Source: Shimia sp. R9_2
Lineage (GTDB): Bacteria; Pseudomonadota; Alphaproteobacteria; Rhodobacterales; Rhodobacteraceae
Direction of reading: 5' to 3'
DNA length: 39,216 nt
Assembly (NCBI RefSeq): GCF_017743735.1
Contig: NZ_JAGHRO010000015.1
Span: forward strand, 1 to 39,216
Position 1 is the first letter of the stretch, and each line of letters begins with the position of its first letter. Shown in pieces: positions 1 through 5,555 of this stretch. The notes below the pieces were generated by a model. That model was not told where the DNA came from, made no database searches, and saw only the letters and a list, made by a program, of their open reading frames with translations. The position numbers were made by a program, and so were the translations under genes.

Positions 1-478
1 GCGCCAGATCGCTGACCTGTGTATGCGAGCAGTCGAGGCTCTGCAGTTGGGAGAGACCGCTTAGCGGCGCCAGATCGTTGACCTGTGTACTCCAGCAGTC
101 GAGGCTCTGCAGTTGGGAGAGACCGCTTAGCGGCGCCAGATCGCTGACCTGTGTATGCGAGCAGTCGAGGCTCTGCAGTTGGGAGAGACCGCTCAGCGGC
201 GCCAGATCGCTGACCTGTGTAAGCGAGCAGGTGAGGCGCTGCAGTTGGGAGAGACCGCTCAGCGGCGCCAGATCGCTGACCTGTGTAAGCGAGCAGGTGA
301 GGCGCTGCAGTTGGGAGAGACCGCTTAGCGGCGCCAGATCGCTGACCTGTGTATGCGAGCAGTCGAGGCTCTGCAGTTGGGAGAGACCGCTCAGCGGCGC
401 CAGATCACTGACCTGTGTATCCGAGCAGTCGAGGCTCTGCAGTTGAGAGAGACCGCTTAGCGGCGCCAGATCGCTGAC
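1..478. repeat. 66-bp tandem repeats coding LRR units
   Basis: Seven full 66-bp units begin at 1, 67, 133, 199, 265, 331 and 397, and a partial eighth begins at 463. The copies differ at only a few bases each. The unit length is a multiple of three, and on the minus strand each unit encodes exactly one 22-residue leucine-rich repeat, so the array is coding sequence. The first unit touches the window edge, so more copies may follow to the left. Confidence 0.97.
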
Positions 479-865
479 ATTGGTGTAGTCGAGTGTGACA
501 GAGACCAACTTGGTGAGCTGAAAAATCAGCCAGATGCTAGCCAACCTTCTGTGTCCGACCACTACCTGCTCGAGGGCGGTTCCATACAGTTCCACAGTAC
601 GCAGAGTACGCTCATTGCCCGAATAGAGCTTGCCATCTGGCGCTACTTCATTCCCAACACTCAACCGTGTGAGGCGGTGACACTTCTCAATCGTTGCCGG
701 AAGCTCTTCCAGAGCAGCAAGATCAGAGAGGTAGAGCCAGGTGGCGGCGTGGTCCGACAATGTCGCCTGAATGCGTCTATCGGCCTCGTCGTAGGCCGCT
801 TCCGCACTCTGCCGCCAAATCTTCTGTCCGTAAACAATGCCCGTCGCTGCGTTCAAAATCGCCAC
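2..865 (-). CDS. Leucine-rich-repeat protein (C-terminus cut by window edge)
   Basis: The minus frame is open from a stop at 893-895 to the window edge. No ATG is available early. A GTG at 865 preceded by GAGG eight bases upstream is the best start, and a TTG at 856 is the alternative. The first ~130 residues contain an alpha-helical stretch and irregular leucine-rich sequence (for example AALEELPATIEKCHRLTRLS), as in the N-terminal caps of bacterial LRR proteins. After that come regular 22-residue units of the pattern LSGLSQLQSL-(D/T)-C, then TQVSDLAP. The copies differ mainly at exposed positions of the strand and loop: D/T, S/W and D/H/L/S around the Cys, and S/R before it. LRR scaffolds bind protein partners. 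No effector domain is visible because the C-terminus is missing. It sits 129 bp downstream of rep and is probably cargo. A Roco-like or other LRR protein cannot be distinguished here. Confidence 0.85.
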   Translation of the reverse strand, partial: MAILNAATGIVYGQKIWRQSAEAAYDEADRRIQATLSDHAATWLYLSDLAALEELPATIEKCHRLTRLSVGNEVAPDGKLYSGNERTLRTVELYGTALEQVVVGHRRLASIWLIFQLTKLVSVTLDYTNVSDLAPLSGLSQLQSLDCSDTQVSDLAPLSGLSQLQSLDCSHTQVSDLAPLSGLSQLQRLTCSLTQVSDLAPLSGLSQLQRLTCSLTQVSDLAPLSGLSQLQSLDCSHTQVSDLAPLSGLSQLQSLDCWSTQVNDLAPLSGLSQLQSLDCSHTQVSDLA

Positions 866-994
866 CCAATATGCCTCATCTGCGATGGCAAGCTAACTGT
901 TTTGTGAATGGGAGCAACGGTTTTCTACCACCCGCAGGGTGAACGATCTCTATGGGCTTTTGATGCTCAGGCTTGCGGCGCTGCATTGCCCCTA

Positions 995-2140
995 TTAAAA
1001 CTGATATTTCGCCCCAGCCTTCGCGATCCGTTCTGCGAGTGGCCGTGGATGCTCTGCGGCCAGCCGCTCCAACGCCTGCACATGCGTTTCCATAAACTCC
1101 GCAAACCCTTCCGAATCTACCCCTGATATCGCCGCCCGCGTCACAAACAACCCAAGCAACTGCGCGTCCAGTTCACGCATCTTGGCCATGCGGTTGGCCT
1201 TCACCACGTCACACGGCAGCACACCCGCGCAGTTCTCGTGTAGGTCGTTGCCAATGACATCTTCAAACTGTCGCCAGAGGCCGTGTACGGGCCATCTGGC
1301 GCGGTTGCTATCTTTGGTGGGTTCGCTGTACCGCATACGGCTCAGCGCGTCTGAGAAGGCGTCTCCGATGATGTTGTGCACATCTTCCCAACTGCGCATC
1401 TCAAATCGGTTGCGGAGCTGTTTGGACCCAAGCCGCATTTCAAAGCGCCAGACTTGGCTGGTGTCACGGTCTTTCAAATCCAATGGCGGTTTGTTTTGTG
1501 CCTCAAGGGTCGCGTTCCAAATGGTCAGCCACCCCATTTTGTTTTGCTGAATGACCTCTGCGCGCTTGTCGTATATCGCAAGTTGACGGTTGGCGACGGC
1601 ACCGGCACGCAGGCCAATCACGCGTGCCCCGCTGGAGACTGTCGCCGTTTCAGCGACGCCGGTATATTCCGTGATCTTGGTGCCCGGTGGCACAACCAAA
1701 GCCTCTCTGTCTGGCTCAAACCATGGGGCAAGATAGTCCACCGCAAAATCCGCGCGTGCCACGCGGAGCTGTGTTTCCACATAGGGAATGCCAAAGGCGG
1801 ACATGCAGTCCCGGAAATGCCTCTCTGCGCCCTCTAGGCCGCCTGTCGCAAGCCCAAAGGCCCGAAAGTCTACAGTGATGCCGGGATTGTTGGGAATGCG
1901 ATCTTCTGGATCTTGGAATAGCCACACAGCGCCATGATCCCCTGTGTGGGCGGTAAAGCCTCGTGCGCCTTTGTTGGTGACTTTGAGGGTGATGTCTCCA
2001 AACGCCAAGACACAGTCGCCAAGGGTCTCTTTGGCATGGGCTTTGGCAGAAAGCAGCTCTTCGCGGAAGCTGGCCGGAATGTCGGTGCTCAGAGTGAACT
2101 TCAACCCATCAAACCCAAAATGCAGGATCACCCCGTCCAT
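995..2140 (-). CDS. Rep_trans-family replication initiator / MOBT-like relaxase
   Basis: This 381-residue protein carries features of the Rep_trans family (pT181-type Rep proteins and the NicK relaxase of ICEBs1). These are a conserved acidic strand RADFAVD at residues 129-135, an IYDKRAE motif with candidate nicking Tyr190, and a following strand VWRFEMRLGSKQL. Members nick one strand at an origin hairpin and stay covalently bound through a tyrosine, starting rolling-circle replication or transfer. The protein would act on the element after excision. The hairpin-rich 182-bp gap just upstream is the natural place for its target. No coupling protein or helicase is seen nearby, so replication in cis or mobilisation by a helper is likely. 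Family assignment rests on motif memory rather than a search, and the Tyr190 role is inferred. Confidence 0.75.
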   Translation of the reverse strand: MDGVILHFGFDGLKFTLSTDIPASFREELLSAKAHAKETLGDCVLAFGDITLKVTNKGARGFTAHTGDHGAVWLFQDPEDRIPNNPGITVDFRAFGLATGGLEGAERHFRDCMSAFGIPYVETQLRVARADFAVDYLAPWFEPDREALVVPPGTKITEYTGVAETATVSSGARVIGLRAGAVANRQLAIYDKRAEVIQQNKMGWLTIWNATLEAQNKPPLDLKDRDTSQVWRFEMRLGSKQLRNRFEMRSWEDVHNIIGDAFSDALSRMRYSEPTKDSNRARWPVHGLWRQFEDVIGNDLHENCAGVLPCDVVKANRMAKMRELDAQLLGLFVTRAAISGVDSEGFAEFMETHVQALERLAAEHPRPLAERIAKAGAKYQF

Positions 2141-2322
2141 TTACGCTCTCTTTCGTTTTCGTATTCGTGGAGGGGGGTGTTACAAGACCCCCCTCTCTCG
2201 CGGCATATCGCGCCGCTGTTTGGTTTTGAGATGTTGGGAAAAGAAACGGGGGCCTTGTGGCCCCCTTTGTGCCTCCGGCGGGGCAGCATATGTTTTGGGG
2301 CCGGGCATGGCCCGGCGCTGGG
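2141..2322. other. Hairpin cluster upstream of rep; candidate nick origin
   Basis: Four perfect inverted repeats lie in this 182-bp gap. They are 2170-2177/2188-2195 (8-bp arms GAGGGGGG, 10-nt loop), 2200-2204/2212-2216 (GCGGC arms), 2248-2254/2259-2265 (GGGGGCC arms, 4-nt loop) and 2300-2306/2310-2316 (GCCGGGC arms, 3-nt loop). On the minus strand the first loop reads TCTTGTAACA, close to the CTTG-A/T-A nick sites of several rolling-circle origins. None is followed by a convincing T-run on the minus strand. A double-strand origin or oriT is the leading idea. Attenuation of rep is the alternative. Confidence 0.5.
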
Positions 2323-2541
2323 TCACTTTGCAGTCAGTTGACGGCCAATCCAGATTTCAGCGCGTTCTGCGCATTTGGCCAGATTGAGCAGGTCGGAATG
2401 ATGGAAACTGTTGGTGTTGCGCCATTCGCCGGTATCGGATTTGTAGCTGCGGGACAGATCAACAGAATAGAACCCGTCATTCTGCCAGACGGTGGCCGTG
2501 ATCAGGCCGATTTTGAACTTATGTGCAGGCTGGTTTGCCAT
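2323..2541 (-). CDS. Small conserved protein of integrative elements, unknown function
   Basis: A 72-residue protein. It belongs to a recognisable but uncharacterised type found beside Rep and integrase genes, with a conserved core: a strand KIGLITATVWQN, a second strand YSVDLSRSYK, an Asp-Thr-Gly-Glu-Trp turn, and a final helix DLLNLAKCAERAEIWI. The alternating strands and single C-terminal helix could suit a small nucleic-acid-binding fold, but that is only inference. The ATG at 2541 has a weak ribosome site (AAAGAC). It lies between the Xis-like gene and rep in the same direction, so it is probably co-expressed with them. Confidence 0.75.
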   Translation of the reverse strand: MANQPAHKFKIGLITATVWQNDGFYSVDLSRSYKSDTGEWRNTNSFHHSDLLNLAKCAERAEIWIGRQLTAK

Positions 2542-2575
2542 GGGTGATGTCTTTCAATTGGTTTGTGGTTTGAGC

Positions 2576-2606
2576 GGGGACACAGGACCGTTTCGCCTGT
2601 GTCCCC
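2576..2606. other. Stable 11-bp hairpin between xis-like and 72-residue genes
   Basis: GGGGACACAGG (2576-2586) and CCTGTGTCCCC (2596-2606) form a perfect 11-bp stem with a 9-nt loop. It lies in the 123-bp gap between two genes of the element. No T-run follows on either strand, so it is not a standard intrinsic terminator. It may be a transcript-processing or attenuation structure, or a protein-binding palindrome. Confidence 0.7.
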
Positions 2607-2664
2607 AAGAGCCATCCGGCCCCAAAATCCCGCGCGGCGCTGCCAACCCCAACGCGGGCAAAAC

Positions 2665-2907
2665 TCATGCGGCGGTGTAAGCGCTGGTGCTGCCAACGCG
2701 GCGGGCTTCGCCCCAAGCCAGAAGATCGCGGCGGCGATAGCGCACGGAACGGCCTGATTTGTAGAACTTCGGGCCGTAGCCGGTGACGCGCCACTTTTGG
2801 ATGGTGCGGACACTCTGGCACAGGAAGTCGGCGGCCATTTTCTCATCAATGAAGCCGTCGAGGTAATCTTGCGCCGGTGCGTTGTTGTCGTTTGCGAATG
2901 TTTGCAT
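2665..2907 (-). CDS. AlpA/Xis-like helix-turn-helix protein (probable excisionase or regulator)
   Basis: An 80-residue protein with a MerR/excisionase-type helix-turn-helix. The pattern is DEKMAADFL, then SVRTIQKWRVTGYGPKFYK, then a basic wing SVRYRRRDLLAW, as in the HTH_17/AlpA group. Such proteins bend DNA to steer excision or act as small regulators of element genes. The ATG at 2907 is chosen because GTGAGGG precedes it at suitable distance; the longer frame to 2943 would need a TTG without a good ribosome site. An inverted repeat at 2925-2944 lies just upstream and could be its own operator. It is encoded between the unknown 232-residue gene and the 72-residue gene. Confidence 0.85.
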   Translation of the reverse strand: MQTFANDNNAPAQDYLDGFIDEKMAADFLCQSVRTIQKWRVTGYGPKFYKSGRSVRYRRRDLLAWGEARRVGSTSAYTAA

Positions 2908-2924
2908 GGAATGCGCCCTCACTG

Positions 2925-2944
2925 TTTGCGTTGCGATACGCAAA
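2925..2944. promoter_or_regulatory. Inverted repeat upstream of the xis-like gene
   Basis: TTTGCGT (2925-2931) and ACGCAAA (2938-2944) are perfect 7-bp arms around a 6-bp spacer, 18 bp upstream of the start codon at 2907. Additional TTTGC motifs occur at 2891 and 2901. Size and position suit an operator for the adjacent helix-turn-helix protein. That pairing is inference. Confidence 0.45.
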
Positions 2945-3024
2945 ACCTAAAGGCGAATGGCGTGCTCTTTCGAGCGAAAGCGCTGGCAAAGTTCGGGTGT
3001 GAATTGGCCCCTAACTTTGCCAGA

Positions 3025-3723
3025 TTAGTTACGTTTCTCTTTGATGAGATTTTTCATCCCGTTCATAATCCGGGATACCGAATACGCAGGCTCAATGATC
3101 TGAAAGGCATGAACGCAAAACCGCCCGGCCTGTGTGATCGGTTGTCCGGTGCTATCCACATCGCGGGAGAAACGGGACTGGCTCCAAATCGGCCAACGCT
3201 CATAGATATTTGCCAGCCAAAGACGCAAACCATAATCAGGGATCTTGCCCGCGCTGCGTTTCGGCAGAGTGTCAGGGGCTTTCGTGGTGATTTCCTCTAG
3301 ACGCCCCAAAATCACTGCCAAGGACTTGGTTGTGACAGACACGCCAAGCAAACCCGGGTTCTCCGCTAGGTGTTCCGTTGACAACACCATGGATGAGTGT
3401 TCCGGCGCACCTTCGCGCTTTGAAATGATGCGCACAGCGTCCATTTGGACACCTTGCTCGATGGCCCATTCTGTTTCGTGACTACAGTTTTGCAGGCTCT
3501 CTTTCAGGCGTGCCGCTTGCTTGGCAATTTTGCTCAGTTCCGTTGACGTCTCTTTATAAGATGGAAGGTTTTGGTATTTCCCATTCTCCCAGCGATACAC
3601 AGCCGCAAAGCTCTCCAGATCCTTTTTGAACTTTGCCAGATCGAGGTCTTTGAACTCACCGATTTCGCAAAGCGCGTCGATGTCTGCATCTGAATATGTT
3701 TGTTTGGCGGATGGTGTCGACAC
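3025..3723 (-). CDS. Unknown 232-residue element protein
   Basis: The protein starts with GTG at 3723 and has no family I can name with confidence. The N-terminal ~95 residues are charged and helical, with lysine-rich segments. The middle carries the stretch GLRLWLANIYERWPIW. The C-terminal part, with SRDVDSTGQPITQAGRFCV followed by a helix ending NGMKNLIKEKRN, resembles a segment seen in uncharacterised proteins of alphaproteobacterial islands. It is the first gene of the rep-side cluster, behind the palindromic region 3795-3843, so it may have a regulatory or replication role. No signal peptide or membrane segment is seen. The ribosome site before the GTG is weak. Confidence 0.75.
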   Translation of the reverse strand: MSTPSAKQTYSDADIDALCEIGEFKDLDLAKFKKDLESFAAVYRWENGKYQNLPSYKETSTELSKIAKQAARLKESLQNCSHETEWAIEQGVQMDAVRIISKREGAPEHSSMVLSTEHLAENPGLLGVSVTTKSLAVILGRLEEITTKAPDTLPKRSAGKIPDYGLRLWLANIYERWPIWSQSRFSRDVDSTGQPITQAGRFCVHAFQIIEPAYSVSRIMNGMKNLIKEKRN

Positions 3724-3794
3724 GGGACGAAAGATCTCAAAATCGGTTGCTGGGCGCTGGTGGCTTGATCGGGGATTATGGGATTTTGTCGGCG

Positions 3795-3843
3795 GCGTAT
3801 ACCCGGGGTAGGGGTGTCTCTACGCCGCGTATACTCCGCGTAG
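3795..3843. promoter_or_regulatory. Paired GCGTATAC sites with flanking inverted repeat
   Basis: GCGTATAC occurs at 3795-3802 and again at 3827-3834, exactly 32 bp apart in the same orientation (about three helical turns), each with the palindromic core GTATAC. The second copy is flanked by CTACGC (3820-3825) and GCGTAG (3838-3843). The cluster lies in the 174-bp gap between the integrase and the gene starting at 3723, so it is a candidate operator-promoter for the element's replication module. Confidence 0.45.
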
Positions 3844-3897
3844 GGAATAATCGGTTTCCTGTGTACCGTATTTAGCGGAGATTTTGCCCTACGTAAC

Positions 3898-5046
3898 CTA
3901 ACCTACCAGCGCACTCAGACGTGCGGCGTTTTCCTCAGCGGCGCGCCGTACCGGATCATCCGCCAGATGCGCATAGCGCATTGTTGTCTGAATTTGCGTA
4001 TGCCCAAGCAAGCGACCCACCATCTGAATGGGCATGCCAGAAGACACCGCATTGGAAGCGTAGGTATGGCGCAGGTCATGAATACGCACGTCGCAAAGAC
4101 CCGCGCGCTTGCGAATGCGACGCCATGGTTTCTGCATGTCTGTGGCATAGCCCTCCGGTTGCTTGCCGATGATCACATAAGGGTTGTCAGGACGCCGTGG
4201 CAGGGCGCTTAGGATGGCGCGGGCGGCTTGGGGTAGGGGAATGAGCCGCGCGCCTGTCTTGCTGTCTGGCAGCTCCATGCCGCGATCTGTGATATAGCTC
4301 CAACGCAGGGTTTGTATCTCACCCAATCGGCATCCGGTCAGGATCAGCAAGCGAAAGGCTGCGACCACATGGGATGTCTCTGTGCCATCGTGTTCCGCTT
4401 CCGTCAGCGCCGTGCCCAGCCGTTGCAGTTCAACTTGGCTTAAGTAGCGCTCGCGCTTCTGTTCGCGATACTTCGGGACATGGCGGCAGGGGTTTGAGCC
4501 ATCAGGGCGTAGGCCCCAGATTTCCGCCAGATTGAACATCTTAGACAACACCCCGAGGGTGCGATTGGCCTGATAAGGTTTGTCGCGAAATTTGTGATGC
4601 AGCTCCGCAATGTCTTTGCGCTCCACATCGACAATTTTGAACGAGCCAATGGCGGGATTGATAAACAGATCAATGGCGCGGCGATACTCGCCCTGTGTGC
4701 TGGGTTTGCAGCGCTCTTTGGCATGTTCCTCAAAGAACCGTTCACATAGCGCCGCCACAGTCGGCGCGCGGCGGTGCTGCGCGATCTCTTCAACCGGGTT
4801 CTCACCTTTGGACAACTCGCCCATGATCTCTTTGGCGCGATTGCGGGCTTGTTCTGCGGTGATGTTGCCATGCCGCCCAATGGACGCGCGCCGGGTGCGG
4901 CCCCCTTTGCGATATTGCACCTGATAGGTCTTGGTGCCCGAAGGCATGATGCGCACCCCAAACCCTTTGATCTCGCTGTCCCATTCAAAGTAGCTCTTGG
5001 GGCGCACTTCAAAGGCATCAACGCTGCGTTTGGTCAGTTTTGGCAT
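3898..5046 (-). CDS. int: Tyrosine recombinase integrase
   Basis: A 382-residue site-specific recombinase of the prophage P4/DUF4102 type. Residues 1-90 form the arm-DNA-binding domain (IKGFGVRIMPSGTKTYQVQY). Residues ~95-190 form the core-binding SAM-like domain. The catalytic domain carries all expected residues: Arg240 (TGCRLGEIQTLRW), His323-x-x-Arg326 (HDLRH), His349 (LLGHT) and nucleophile Tyr358 (MRYAHL). It joins the element to the 3' end of a tRNA gene. The gene is transcribed away from the attachment site at 5225-5269, 179 bp upstream, and the gap between carries repeated AGGCGYA motifs likely to be its arm sites. Length and domains are intact, so the element may still be mobile. 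Confidence 0.97.
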   Translation of the reverse strand: MPKLTKRSVDAFEVRPKSYFEWDSEIKGFGVRIMPSGTKTYQVQYRKGGRTRRASIGRHGNITAEQARNRAKEIMGELSKGENPVEEIAQHRRAPTVAALCERFFEEHAKERCKPSTQGEYRRAIDLFINPAIGSFKIVDVERKDIAELHHKFRDKPYQANRTLGVLSKMFNLAEIWGLRPDGSNPCRHVPKYREQKRERYLSQVELQRLGTALTEAEHDGTETSHVVAAFRLLILTGCRLGEIQTLRWSYITDRGMELPDSKTGARLIPLPQAARAILSALPRRPDNPYVIIGKQPEGYATDMQKPWRRIRKRAGLCDVRIHDLRHTYASNAVSSGMPIQMVGRLLGHTQIQTTMRYAHLADDPVRRAAEENAARLSALVG

Positions 5047-5097
5047 CGTGTTTTTCTCCGTCTCTGGCCCGTTTGTGGAAGCACTTTGGAAGCAGTT

Positions 5098-5217
5098 AGG
5101 CGCAAATCTTGGAGTAAGGCGTAGAGTTGAGGCGCAATCGCAGTCAATTAAAAAATAATAGATTCAATAAGATAGGGTAGATGGGCGCAAGAAGGCGTAG
5201 TCCGTGCAACAACGCCT
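5098..5217. repeat. Six AGGCGYA-type repeats, candidate integrase arm sites
   Basis: Related octamers occur at 5098 (AGGCGCAA), 5117 (AGGCGTAG), 5130 (AGGCGCAA), 5183 (GGGCGCAA), 5193 (AGGCGTAG) and, inverted, 5210-5217 (AGGCGTTG on the minus strand). They fill the gap between the integrase start and the att core, where arm-type binding sites normally lie. The integrase promoter must also be here, and the AT-rich tract 5144-5170 is the likely place. Confidence 0.5.
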
Positions 5218-5224
5218 AAGCTCT

Positions 5225-5269
5225 CTCATAACCTGAAGTTCGTAGGTTCAAATCCTACTCCCGCAACCA
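5225..5269 (+). other. att site: 3' fragment of initiator tRNA-fMet
   Basis: The fragment reads as an anticodon loop CTCATAA (CAT at 5227-5229), a 3' stem strand CCTGA, a variable region, a T-arm GTAGG-TTCAAAT-CCTAC (5242-5258), the 3' acceptor strand TCCCGCA, and A-CCA ending at 5269. No matching 5' half lies upstream: the bases before the loop cannot pair with CCTGA. A72 opposite an expected C1 and the general sequence match bacterial initiator tRNA. The duplicated core therefore begins at the anticodon loop, a usual crossover site for tyrosine integrases. Elongator tRNA-Met is less likely. Confidence 0.88.
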
Positions 5270-5394
5270 ACACATTCCTTAAATAAAAAAAGACATGTGA
5301 GCCGTTTTACTTCCACTTGGGCGTGAGAGCCTACTCCAGCCTGTGTTAAGCTACGCAGCAAAAGCAAGCAAGGTCGTGACGGTACCCCGCACTG

Positions 5395-5424
5395 CGCCAA
5401 AGCCGCCCAAGGGTGGCTTTGGCG
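5395..5424 (+). terminator. Strong hairpin between att site and 5556
   Basis: CGCCAAAGCC (5395-5404) pairs with GGCTTTGGCG (5415-5424), and the loop can pair further. A short T-rich stretch follows on the plus strand (TTTGT), which would suit termination of the tRNA gene originally upstream. It also lies downstream of the minus-strand gene ending at 5556. The remaining gap 5270-5555 shows no gene. Confidence 0.5.
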
Positions 5425-5555
5425 TTTGTAATGCCGGAAACTGGAAACACCGTGGAAGTAAGTGGGGCGGGAAATGGCGTGCGTGACGCCGCATTTTGTT
5501 TTGCGACGTTGGCGCAGGTAGATAGGCTTCCAGAATGGAAGCGTCTTCTGCATCG

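Larger units (their letters stand above)
1..5269. mobile_element. Integrative element, right-hand part (left end outside window)
   Basis: All genes from 2 to 5046 lie on the minus strand: tyrosine integrase, unknown protein, Xis/AlpA-like protein, 72-residue protein, Rep_trans initiator, LRR protein. The right boundary is a partial tRNA 3' end at 5225-5269, the usual scar of tRNA-directed integration. Because the fragment is the 3' half read on the plus strand, the intact tRNA and the other boundary should lie to the left, outside the window, so the LRR gene is inside the element. No phage structural genes or conjugation ATPases are visible here. It could be an integrative mobilizable element, an integrated rolling-circle plasmid or a phage satellite. 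Confidence 0.8.

Noticed and set aside
78..446. Open plus-strand frame with 22-residue repeats
   Set aside because: It is the antisense reading of the LRR array. The minus frame gives proper LRR units with a plausible N-terminus, while the plus frame gives Cys/Trp/Arg-rich sequence with no family.
1..478. Tandem array as a CRISPR
   Set aside because: Units of 66 bp follow each other without unique spacers, and the period is in codon phase.
995..5046. Intact tailed prophage
   Set aside because: No capsid, portal, terminase or lysis genes are visible; only integration and replication genes are seen in this part.
5170..5269. Complete tRNA gene
   Set aside because: Only the part from the anticodon loop on is present. 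The upstream bases cannot form the 5' anticodon stem, D-arm or acceptor strand.
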